A stretch of DNA of 13,013 nucleotides, taken from JADFSZ01 sp022560555 [NCBI: PVC group bacterium]. GTDB lineage: Bacteria; GCA-001730085; JADFSZ01. The stretch spans positions 1-13,013 of the forward strand of contig JADFSZ010000027.1 of assembly GCA_022560555.1 (NCBI GenBank), written 5' to 3'. The translations under genes and the position numbers were made by a program. Position 1 is the stretch's first letter. Every line of letters starts with the position of its first letter. Positions 1-6,075 of this stretch are shown piece after piece. Under the pieces are notes generated by a model. It was given only the letters and a program-made list of their open reading frames with translations. It had not been told where the DNA came from and did not search any database.

Positions 1-13
1 TAAATAGTTTAAA
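1..13 (+). repeat. Tail of a GTAAATN heptamer array cut by the window edge
   Basis: The window opens with TAAATA followed by GTTTAAA. This matches the 3' end of the array at 3192-3205 (GTAAATC then GTTTAAA) except for one base. It is read as the last unit and 3' boundary of a further array whose body lies left of the window. Only the boundary is visible, so the number of units is unknown. Confidence 0.45.
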
Positions 14-36
14 ACACAAGACACAAAGATGCAGAG
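14..36 (+). repeat. Degenerate ACACAAAG-type short tandem repeat upstream of the pilB/gspE gene
   Basis: Units ACACAAG (14-20), ACACAAAG (21-28) and a diverged ATGCAGAG (29-36) follow each other directly. The unit length is 7-8 bp and the tract is purine-rich on this strand. It abuts the tail of the GTAAATN array, so two different simple repeats are stacked, as also happens between gspE and gspF. No function can be read from it. No convincing promoter was seen in the remaining 37-98 stretch. Confidence 0.4.
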
Positions 37-98
37 AAAAATAAAGATTTCTTCAAATAACCTATGACATTGTAGCTTTTATTGGAGCGGAGCGATAG

Positions 99-1802
99 AT
101 GGATTTTAAGAAACAACAAATTATGTTAGGTGAGATTCTTCGCAATCATAATCTCATTACCTACGCTCAGCTGGATGAAGCCTTGGAAGTTCAGCCGCGA
201 ACAGGACAGCGTCTTGGAGAAATTTTGATCGATTTAGGCTATATTTCCGAACAAGACCTTCTCATGTCATTAAGCATCCAGGAGAGTATGCCCTATGTGG
301 ATCTTCAGAATGTTGATGTTTCTAAGGAGGCGGTCTCAAAAGTATCGGCTTCTATGGCTAAAGTCTACAAGGTAATGCCTCTGCAATATGATCAAAACAT
401 CCTCACTATCGCTATGGCAGATCCACTCAATGTGAACACCTTGGACGATTTACGGTTTATGTTGGGCTGCGAAGTCAAGGGTGTGATAGGCGACACGAGA
501 GATATCATGACTTTGGTTAGCAAATATTACGGTGCTGAAATGGAGTCAGTGGAAAGCCTTCTTGAAAGAATTAGTGATAGCGAGCATTTGTTGACGGAAG
601 CCGAAGAAGCCAAAGACGATCTTCAGGATCTTGAGTCTATGGTGAATGACGCCCCCGTTGTCAAATTGTTAAATTTAATTTTACTGCAAGCCGTTAAAGA
701 CGAAGCGAGTGATATTCACTTTGAGCCTTTTGATGATACTTTTCGTGTACGATACCGTATCGACGGTATGTTGTTCGAGATGGCCCCTCCTCCCAAACAC
801 CTCAGTCTGGCTATTACGTCCCGGATTAAAGTGATGGCAAATATGGATATCGCGGAAAGACGTTTACCCCAAGACGGACGTATCGGAATCAGTATTAAAA
901 AAAGACCCGTTGACCTGCGTGTGTCAACACTGCCGACCATCTTTGGCGAAAGTGTTGTGATGCGTGTTTTAGACAGAGGAGCCACCGCATTGGATTACCG
1001 TGATCTCGGAATGGAAAAAAACATCGAAGAGATAACACGATCCATCATTTATAAACCTAATGGGATTATTCTCGTAACAGGCCCTACCGGTTCCGGAAAA
1101 ACAACAACCTTATATTCGATGCTCAAAGAATTAAATTCGGAAGAGCGAAAAATTATTACCACGGAAGATCCTGTCGAGTATGACATGGATGGTATTATAC
1201 AAATTGCTATCAATCCCAAGATTGATTTGACGTTTGCGAGATGTTTGCGGTCTATTCTGAGGCAGGATCCGGATGTGATCATGGTCGGAGAAATTCGTGA
1301 TAGGGAAACGGCTCAAATTGCTGTCCAAGCATCCCTCACCGGGCATTTGGTATTGTCCACGCTTCATACGAATGATGCGCCTACGGCCGTGACACGGCTG
1401 ATAGATATGGGGATTGAACCATTTTTAATCACGTCCACTCTCGAATGTGTTATCGCTCAAAGGCTTGTCAGAAAATTGTGCTCGTTTTGCCGTGAAGCCT
1501 ATAGCCCGGATCCCTACATTCTAGATTCCTTAGAGCTCAAACCGGAAGAAGTCGGGGATAAAAAGTTTTATCGAGCCAAAGGATGCCCAAAATGCAACAA
1601 TACGGGATATAAAGGCCGAATAGGTATTTTTGAAGTTTTTGTTCTCTCGGATCGATTGCGGGAGATGATCCTCGATAAAAGGCCTTCTTCAGAGATTCGG
1701 GATGTTGGCGTTCAAGAGGGAATGTTGCTTTTACGCAAGGACGCTCTCAATAAGATTTTTGACGGAACATCCAGTTTTGACGAGGTAGTTCGCGAAACAT
1801 AG
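99..1802 (+). CDS. Type II secretion / type IV pilus assembly ATPase (GspE/PilB family)
   Basis: This is a cytoplasmic hexameric ATPase that powers pilus or pseudopilus assembly by acting on the inner-membrane platform protein encoded next door. The 567-aa length is normal for PilB/GspE. Residues 1 to about 150 resemble the N-terminal MshEN/T2SSE_N region, and an acidic linker at about 150-185 leads to the ATPase core. Visible motifs are Walker A GPTGSGKTT (328-336), Asp box TEDPVEY (355-361), RQDPD (388-392) with Walker B Glu398, and His box STLHTND (420-426). A tetracysteine zinc motif C461-x2-C464 / C496-x2-C499 is also present, as is typical of assembly rather than retraction ATPases. The ATG is preceded by GGAG at 89-92 (6-nt spacing). 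The platform protein follows after 130 nt. No pilin, secretin or prepilin peptidase is in view, so pilus and T2SS cannot be separated; family assignment is very secure. Confidence 0.95.
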   Translation: MDFKKQQIMLGEILRNHNLITYAQLDEALEVQPRTGQRLGEILIDLGYISEQDLLMSLSIQESMPYVDLQNVDVSKEAVSKVSASMAKVYKVMPLQYDQNILTIAMADPLNVNTLDDLRFMLGCEVKGVIGDTRDIMTLVSKYYGAEMESVESLLERISDSEHLLTEAEEAKDDLQDLESMVNDAPVVKLLNLILLQAVKDEASDIHFEPFDDTFRVRYRIDGMLFEMAPPPKHLSLAITSRIKVMANMDIAERRLPQDGRIGISIKKRPVDLRVSTLPTIFGESVVMRVLDRGATALDYRDLGMEKNIEEITRSIIYKPNGIILVTGPTGSGKTTTLYSMLKELNSEERKIITTEDPVEYDMDGIIQIAINPKIDLTFARCLRSILRQDPDVIMVGEIRDRETAQIAVQASLTGHLVLSTLHTNDAPTAVTRLIDMGIEPFLITSTLECVIAQRLVRKLCSFCREAYSPDPYILDSLELKPEEVGDKKFYRAKGCPKCNNTGYKGRIGIFEVFVLSDRLREMILDKRPSSEIRDVGVQEGMLLLRKDALNKIFDGTSSFDEVVRET

Positions 1803-1830
1803 AGAAATATGGTATATTCTATAGAGATCT

Positions 1831-1865
1831 GTAAATCGTAAATCGTAAATGGTAAATGGTTAAGA
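1831..1865 (+). repeat. GTAAATC/G heptamer array 1 (between gspE and gspF)
   Basis: Four uninterrupted 7-bp units are present: GTAAATC (1831), GTAAATC (1838), GTAAATG (1845) and GTAAATG (1852). They end in GTTAAGA, which resembles the boundary of the other arrays. The array starts 28 nt after the gspE stop. TAA begins at 1832, 1839, 1846 and 1853, which covers all three frames of the + strand. The 14-mer at 1844-1857 recurs at 3170-3183 and, inverted, at 3305-3318. Confidence 0.9.
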
Positions 1866-1892
1866 GCAAAAGATCAAAAAAAGAAAACGGGC

Positions 1893-1927
1893 AACTGAAA
1901 ACTGAAGACTGAAGACTGGAAACTCCT
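1893..1927 (+). repeat. AACTGAA heptamer array abutting the gspF start
   Basis: Units AACTGAA (1893), AACTGAA (1900), GACTGAA (1907) and GACTGGA (1914), then a diverged AACTCCT (1921), form a second 7-bp tandem array. Its sequence is unrelated to GTAAATC. TGA starts at 1896, 1903 and 1910, one in each frame. The array ends 5 nt before the gspF ATG, so it occupies the place where a ribosome-binding site would lie. Confidence 0.85.
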
Positions 1928-1932
1928 AGCAT

Positions 1933-3165
1933 ATGCCGAATTTTGAATATACCGCGATAAATTCCCAGGGCAAAGAACAGACCGGTATCATCGATGCCGC
2001 TGATCCGGCGAGTGCCATTAACAAAGTAAGGGATTTAGGCCTCTTTCCAACAGATGTTCGTATCGAGAAGAAAGCCGGTAAGGAGAAAAAAGGCTTCAAT
2101 CTCAATATCACTTTGTTTGAACCGACAAGGGTTAAAGCAAAAGAGATTACGGTTTTTTCAAGACAATTAGCAACACTGATCGACGCGGGATTGCCCCTGT
2201 TAAGAAGTCTGAACATCCTCCATGACCAGCTCAAACCCGGGGCGCTCAAAAACGCGTTAAAATCCGTAGCCGAAGATGTGGAATCAGGAAGCACGTTTTC
2301 TGAAGCCCTAGGAAAATTCCCTAAAGCGTTTGATAAGCTTTATATCAGTATCACGAAAGTCGGAGAAGTGGGCGGAGTGCTTGATGTGGTTTTAAATCGT
2401 TTGGCAGATTTTAGCGAAAAAAACGCGCGTTTGAAAAGCAGAGTAGCCGCCGCCATGATTTATCCGGCCGTTGTTATTGTTATGTCTATCGGCGTTATTG
2501 CTGTCTTAATGACGTTCGTCATCCCAAAATTTAAAGAGGTGTTTCGTGATATGGGAGAAGCGCTGCCGGGACCAACTTTATTTTTGATGAATGTGAGTGA
2601 TGCGTTTCGAGAAAAATGGCATTTGATGATCGTTGGGGTTGTGGGCCTCATTGTAGGATTTAAATATTTGAGAAAAATAGAAAAAGTACAATTCTATTTT
2701 GACCATATTCAACTGAAATTACCGATTGTCGGCCCCCTCGTTCAAAAGGTTGCCATCGCCAATTTTACACGGACATTGGGAACCATGATTGGGAGTGGTG
2801 TTCCCATTTTACAATCATTAAGCATTGTGAAAGACGCGATAGCGAATTCTGTTATTGCGAATGCCATCGAAAGTGTCAGGAGCAGTATTCGGGAGGGCGA
2901 AAGCATTGCCGCGCCTCTTGGGCAGTGTAACGTGTTTCCGCCGATGGTTGTGAGTATGATCGATGTCGGAGAAGAAACGGGTGTTTTAGATCAAATGCTT
3001 TTCAAAATCGCCGATAATTATGATGAGGAAGTTGATGTGGCTGTAGGGGCCTTGACATCTCTTATGGAACCCATTTTGATTGTGGTCATGGCCGTTATCG
3101 TCGGGTTTATTGTGATCGCGATGTTTATGCCGCTCATTGCCCTCATGGGATCGTTGACGGGGTAA
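1933..3165 (+). CDS. Type II secretion / type IV pilus inner-membrane platform protein (GspF/PilC family)
   Basis: This polytopic inner-membrane protein receives the force of the assembly ATPase and helps extract pilin subunits from the membrane. At 410 aa it is full length for the family. It shows the expected internal duplication: FSRQLATLIDAGLPLLRSL at 75-93 and FTRTLGTMIGSGVPILQSL at 278-296 begin the two T2SSF domains. Hydrophobic segments lie at about 172-197, 230-246 and 379-404, the usual three-helix pattern. Conserved GEVGG (144-148) and GEETG (346-350) close the two cytoplasmic domains. The ATG at 1933 has no good Shine-Dalgarno; only GGAA at 1918-1921, inside a repeat, is near. It follows gspE on the same strand, probably in the same transcription unit, with two simple-repeat arrays in the 130-nt gap. 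The family call is secure; pilus versus secretion is undecided. Confidence 0.95.
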   Translation: MPNFEYTAINSQGKEQTGIIDAADPASAINKVRDLGLFPTDVRIEKKAGKEKKGFNLNITLFEPTRVKAKEITVFSRQLATLIDAGLPLLRSLNILHDQLKPGALKNALKSVAEDVESGSTFSEALGKFPKAFDKLYISITKVGEVGGVLDVVLNRLADFSEKNARLKSRVAAAMIYPAVVIVMSIGVIAVLMTFVIPKFKEVFRDMGEALPGPTLFLMNVSDAFREKWHLMIVGVVGLIVGFKYLRKIEKVQFYFDHIQLKLPIVGPLVQKVAIANFTRTLGTMIGSGVPILQSLSIVKDAIANSVIANAIESVRSSIREGESIAAPLGQCNVFPPMVVSMIDVGEETGVLDQMLFKIADNYDEEVDVAVGALTSLMEPILIVVMAVIVGFIVIAMFMPLIALMGSLTG

Positions 3166-3169
3166 AAGC

Positions 3170-3205
3170 CGTAAATGGTAAATCGTGATTTGTAAATCGT
3201 TTAAA
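3170..3205 (+). repeat. GTAAATC/G heptamer array 3' of gspF
   Basis: Units GTAAATG (3171), GTAAATC (3178), a diverged GTGATTT (3185) and GTAAATC (3192) are followed by GTTTAAA (3199-3205). The array starts 5 nt after the gspF TAA. TAA at 3172 and 3179 plus TGA at 3186 put stops in all three + frames. The 14-mer CGTAAATGGTAAAT at 3170-3183 is an exact copy of 1844-1857. Confidence 0.88.
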
Positions 3206-3211
3206 AACGGA

Positions 3212-3231
3212 AAAATTAAAGAAGTAATTTT
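3212..3231. terminator. Weak AT-rich hairpin between convergent genes, possible bidirectional terminator
   Basis: AAAATTA (3212-3218) and TAATTTT (3225-3231) are perfect 7-bp arms with a 6-nt loop. The arms make a short T run on either strand. The position between convergent gspF and pepA is where a shared terminator would be expected. The stem has no GC pairs, so efficiency as an intrinsic terminator is doubtful. Confidence 0.3.
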
Positions 3232-3290
3232 ATTCAGAATCTGCCATTGAATTCAAAAGGAATGAGTTCTGCAAAATCCAGCCCAAATGT

Positions 3291-3324
3291 TTGAACTTTA
3301 AGCTATTTACCATTTACGAATTAC
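3291..3324 (-). repeat. GTAAATN heptamer array overlapping the pepA stop codon
   Basis: Read on the minus strand, the units are GTAATTC (3324-3318), GTAAATG (3317-3311) and GTAAATA (3310-3304), followed by GCTTAAAG. This has the same boundary as the other arrays. The TAA of the first unit (3323-3321) is the stop codon of the aminopeptidase gene. TAA at 3323, 3316 and 3309 covers all three minus-strand frames. Confidence 0.85.
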
Positions 3325-4805
3325 GGTTTTAAGTATTTTTTAAAGTTGAGGGCAAGCTCAACGAATGTTCGTACGCCGAATCCCGTTGCCCCTTCGTTAA
3401 AATATTTTTCCGGTTTCGTTGTGATAAAAGGTCCTGCAATATCAAGATGGGCCCATCGGGCTTTATCGGGAATAAACTCCTGTAAAAACAAGCCTGCGGT
3501 TATGGCTCCGCCGTATCCCGTACCAATATTATTTAAATCGGCATGCGGACATTCAAGCTGTTTTTTATAAGGGGGAAAGAGCGGAAGTTCCCAAAATTCT
3601 TCGCCCTGAACCTTTCCCGCGGCTTGAATGGCTTTGATAAGATTTTGTGTGTTCCCCATTACTCCGGCAATTTCTGTCCCAAGAGCGCGCACACAGGCCC
3701 CGGTGAGCGTGGCGATATCCACAATATAATCCGCTTTTTCTTTCTCGGCTCTCGCGAACGCGTCTGTGAGAACAAGACGCCCCTCCGCATCCGTATTATC
3801 GACATGAATCGATTTTCCGTTTTTCGCGAAAAAAATATTTCCGGGCATTTGGGCGCGTGAACCTATGGCGTTTTCGGCCGTGGCAATGATAGCCGTGACA
3901 TTAACAGGACAGTCCAGACGGGCAATGGCTTCCATCGTGAACAGAACCGCGGCTCCCCCGGACATGTCGCCTTTCATTTCCCACATTTCATTCGCGGGTT
4001 TGATCGAAATCCCCCCGGTATCAAACGTGATGCCTTTTCCGATAAGAAGGAGGTGTTTTTTATGCCCCCTTTTTTTGTATTTCATAGTGATAAGACGCGG
4101 AGGATGGATACTTCCTTTTCCGACAGCAATGAGAGCCGGATACCCAAGGCGCTTTAAATCCGACTCATTCAAGACTTCGCACGTTAAACCATGTTTTTTT
4201 GAAATCGAGCGCGCATGTTTCGCGAATGTTTCCGGGATGGCAACGTCACCGGGTTCATTGATGAGATCCCGGCAATGATTGACGGACTCACAAAGGACAT
4301 CTTGCCGATGGATGAGTCTCTTGGCCACGGAGGCATATTTTTGGGATGTCCAGAATTCGATTTCAGGTTGATACTTTGAAGGCGAGCTTTTATACTTGTC
4401 AAAAGTGTAAAACCCAAGAAGCATCCCCTGAAGAATGGGTGTGAAGTAAGGCCTCATGTCCGCGTCAGTTATAAGTACAGAGACTTTTTTGAGATTTAAA
4501 GGTTTGGTTTGCTTGAGAACGCGTGACGCGAGAATCCGGACAGCATCCCCGGGCTTGTAGAATTTAATAAGACCTTGAAATCCTAAAAAGATATATTGTA
4601 TGTTCGAAAGAACATCCCCCACGGGAATGAGTATGTCGCACTTTAATTTTTTGGCCTGGAAAAGCTGAATATATTTTTGAAGTATGGGCTTAATCGGCTT
4701 CGGGCAAGTCGATAAAAGAGTTCCTTTATTGGTGTCAGTTACAAAGACAGCTAAAAGATCCGTCGATAAGTTTTTGTCCCGGGTGTTTCTTTGTCTTAAA
4801 TGCAT
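3321..4805 (-). CDS. pepA: Leucyl aminopeptidase, family M17 (PepA)
   Basis: This cytosolic two-metal exopeptidase releases N-terminal residues from peptides, normally as a homohexamer. The 494-aa product has a poorly conserved N-terminal domain (to about 160) and a complete catalytic domain. Metal ligands are K257 and D262 in the GKGITFDTGG stretch, D280 in MKGDMSGG, and D339 and E341 in the family signature NTDAEGR (337-343). Catalytic K269 and R343 are also present. All seven line up with E. coli PepA residues at a constant offset of 13, so the enzyme should be active. The ATG has a strong AAGGAG (4813-4818, 7-nt spacing). It lies 75 nt after the OmpA-LysM gene on the same strand, probably co-transcribed although the functional link is not obvious. 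Its stop codon is supplied by a heptamer repeat. Some M17 proteins also bind DNA; nothing here tests that. Confidence 0.95.
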   Translation of the reverse strand: MHLRQRNTRDKNLSTDLLAVFVTDTNKGTLLSTCPKPIKPILQKYIQLFQAKKLKCDILIPVGDVLSNIQYIFLGFQGLIKFYKPGDAVRILASRVLKQTKPLNLKKVSVLITDADMRPYFTPILQGMLLGFYTFDKYKSSPSKYQPEIEFWTSQKYASVAKRLIHRQDVLCESVNHCRDLINEPGDVAIPETFAKHARSISKKHGLTCEVLNESDLKRLGYPALIAVGKGSIHPPRLITMKYKKRGHKKHLLLIGKGITFDTGGISIKPANEMWEMKGDMSGGAAVLFTMEAIARLDCPVNVTAIIATAENAIGSRAQMPGNIFFAKNGKSIHVDNTDAEGRLVLTDAFARAEKEKADYIVDIATLTGACVRALGTEIAGVMGNTQNLIKAIQAAGKVQGEEFWELPLFPPYKKQLECPHADLNNIGTGYGGAITAGLFLQEFIPDKARWAHLDIAGPFITTKPEKYFNEGATGFGVRTFVELALNFKKYLKP

Positions 4806-4812
4806 ACAACGT

Positions 4813-4818
4813 CTCCTT
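4813..4818 (-). promoter_or_regulatory. Strong ribosome-binding site of pepA
   Basis: AAGGAG on the minus strand lies 7 nt before the ATG at 4805-4803. It fixes the start codon and argues for independent, efficient translation of pepA within the two-gene unit. Confidence 0.8.
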
Positions 4819-4828
4819 GTTTGTAGAC

Positions 4829-4852
4829 ATCCTGTTTGGGGGCCAAAAGGAT
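4829..4852 (-). other. Intercistronic hairpin between the OmpA-LysM gene and pepA
   Basis: The arms ATCCT-(G)-TTTGG (4829-4839) and CCAAA-AGGAT (4843-4852) pair over 10 bp with one bulged G and a 3-nt loop of G (on the + strand). In the minus-strand transcript the hairpin ends 10 nt before the pepA Shine-Dalgarno. No T tract follows, so it is not a standard intrinsic terminator. It could protect mRNA ends or tune the pepA:ompA ratio; that is inference. Confidence 0.45.
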
Positions 4853-4880
4853 CATCGTGTTAGAAGATGAGTTAGAGAAC

Positions 4881-5840
4881 CTACTCTCTAGGAAGTTTAA
4901 TGATGGACCCGGCTCTTAGGTTGTTAGGATCTGAAATGATATCGCGATTCGCGTTGTAGATATTTTTCCATCGATGGGGCTTTCCGTACATGTCATTGGC
5001 AATGCTCCAAAGAGTATCGTTCTTTTTCACGGTATAATCTTCAAACGATACCTGAAGAGTCGATTCAAGGTCTTGTATTTCTAGAAGCTGTTCCTTTTTA
5101 TATTTCGCAAGCTCCTCCGGGGGAATGGGAATTTCGATAATATCGGCAACCATGAATTGCGCGTTACGGTCTTTTTGCATACCCTCAAAATCACTTACGG
5201 GGGCAACGGCATCCAGTTTTCCACGGCTCACAATTTTAATTCGATCGGCTGAAATGGTTTTGGCCAGCATATAATCTTGAATCGCCCGAGCTCGATCTTC
5301 ACCTAAAGCGTCGTTGTACTGTTCGGTGCCTCGGACATCGGTGTTTCCGGTAATGAGGATCGAGGTTTCCGGATGTTTTTTTAGAACGCGAACCGCGTCA
5401 TGGAGGATCCCCAGGGCATCTTCGCGTAAATCAGATTTATCGTAGTCAAAATAAATTTTCACGTTCTTAAGAATTTTCTTGATAACAATGGCCGGTTCAC
5501 CTTTTTCTATATCGCCGGGGATAATTTTCCACACATAGACAAAACCGCGATTTCCCCAAGGCAGATATTCCCCGGGGACTTCCGGCCACCACCACATGCC
5601 GTGTTTATCCGGATTGTCATCAGGAACCGGCCCGGGCTGTGCGTCCGACGGCCACCACTGAAATGTTGATGTGTGCGGCCCTTGGTCGACTTTTTCCAGC
5701 TGCTGGGCTTTTTCATATTCTTCAGGGGTGACTTGAAAAAATGGTTGTGCCGGATTGTCTTGGGCTGCGACGTACGTAGCAACGCTGAGGAGGAGGGAAC
5801 ATATAAATGTTACAAAGAATGGGTGCCTGTAGCTGGACAT
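4881..5840 (-). CDS. Exported OmpA-domain protein with C-terminal LysM and a Trp-rich N-terminal module
   Basis: This is a secreted envelope protein with two peptidoglycan-binding modules. A Sec signal peptide covers residues 1-26 (hydrophobic 8-25, ending VAA before Gln27). There is no lipobox: Cys14 is inside the hydrophobic core and is not followed by the mature region. Residues 60-104 hold seven tryptophans (62, 63, 83-85, 95, 104) among Pro and Gly, a module I do not recognise. The OmpA/Pal-type domain is at about 124-235: FDYDKSDL (131-138), GNTDVRG (165-171), and Arg183 and Asp168 at the positions that contact peptidoglycan. The usual GHTD reads GNTD. LysM is at about 267-317 ([13 protein letters not shown]). 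The ATG has GAGGAG at 5848-5853, 7 nt upstream. It likely tethers an outer-membrane or periplasmic complex to the wall; no beta-barrel is seen. pepA follows. Confidence 0.88.
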   Translation of the reverse strand: MSSYRHPFFVTFICSLLLSVATYVAAQDNPAQPFFQVTPEEYEKAQQLEKVDQGPHTSTFQWWPSDAQPGPVPDDNPDKHGMWWWPEVPGEYLPWGNRGFVYVWKIIPGDIEKGEPAIVIKKILKNVKIYFDYDKSDLREDALGILHDAVRVLKKHPETSILITGNTDVRGTEQYNDALGEDRARAIQDYMLAKTISADRIKIVSRGKLDAVAPVSDFEGMQKDRNAQFMVADIIEIPIPPEELAKYKKEQLLEIQDLESTLQVSFEDYTVKKNDTLWSIANDMYGKPHRWKNIYNANRDIISDPNNLRAGSIIKLPRE

Positions 5841-5919
5841 AAACGAACTCCTCTAAAATATCATGCCTGTGTGAAAAGTGAATGTTCAGATCTTTATTTT
5901 TCGGAAAGTCGAGAACAGT

Positions 5920-5948
5920 ATTATATTGAAACTGACTTGAAAAATCCA
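5920..5948 (-). promoter_or_regulatory. Possible promoter for the OmpA-LysM / pepA unit
   Basis: A perfect TATAAT lies on the minus strand at 5925-5920. The hexamer 17 nt upstream (5948-5943, TGGATT) matches TTGACA poorly, at three of six positions. Transcription would start about 70-75 nt before the ATG. The position fits the 204-nt gap after waaA, which implies a separate transcription unit. The rest of the gap (5841-6044) is AT-rich with no ORF of note. Confidence 0.35.
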
Positions 5949-6036
5949 GAAAAATTTGAAAATTGAAATCAAAAACAGAATATACGTATCTATTTTATAA
6001 ATAAAGGCTTATGATAGATTATTAGAAGTTGAGACA

Positions 6037-6075
6037 CCGGGCCTTCACGCCCGGGCTTCGGGGGAGGCCCGAAGC
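6037..6075 (-). terminator. Two overlapping GC-rich hairpins at the waaA stop codon
   Basis: GGCTTCGGG (6054-6062) and CCCGAAGCC (6067-6075) form a perfect 9-bp stem with a 4-nt loop inside the last codons of waaA. CCGGGC (6037-6042) and GCCCGG (6049-6054) form a 6-bp stem whose loop holds the TGA stop (6045-6047). They share base 6054, so they cannot both be complete. No clear U tract follows on the minus strand, so Rho-independent termination is not certain. They are nevertheless the most GC-rich structure nearby and mark the end of the TPR-waaA unit. Confidence 0.5.

Larger units (their letters stand above)
3170..3318. repeat. 14-bp perfect inverted repeat spanning the convergent gspF/pepA gap
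   Basis: CGTAAATGGTAAAT at 3170-3183 is exactly reverse-complemented at 3305-3318, with 121 bp between the arms. The arms belong to two heptamer arrays facing each other. A transcript from either strand could pair them, but the loop is long and the stem AT-rich. The interior carries no ORF of note. Confidence 0.75.

Noticed and set aside
37-98. Promoter for the pilB/gspE gene
   Set aside because: The stretch is AT-rich, but no -35/-10 pair with reasonable match and spacing was found. Transcription may enter from the left of the window.
1831-1927. Possible CRISPR-like repeat region
   Set aside because: The units are only 7 bp, directly adjacent with no spacers, and of two different families. 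No cas genes are present. These are simple tandem arrays.
1926-2294. 122-codon open frame on the minus strand inside gspF
   Set aside because: It is fully antisense to a gene with clear family motifs, and no domain or ribosome-binding site supports it.
1831-3198. gspF as an excisable cassette between direct repeats
   Set aside because: The flanking arrays share a 14-bp direct repeat, but no recombinase, attachment-site structure or codon-use shift is visible, and gspF belongs with gspE. Array placement after stop codons explains the pattern better.
3865-4278. 137-codon open frame on the plus strand inside pepA
   Set aside because: It lies opposite the conserved catalytic domain of PepA, and its composition reflects the antisense of that domain.
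5673-5966. 97-codon open frame crossing the OmpA-LysM start and upstream gap
   Set aside because: Most of it is antisense to the signal peptide and N-terminal region of the OmpA-LysM gene. The extra part lies in AT-rich intergenic DNA with no recognisable motif.
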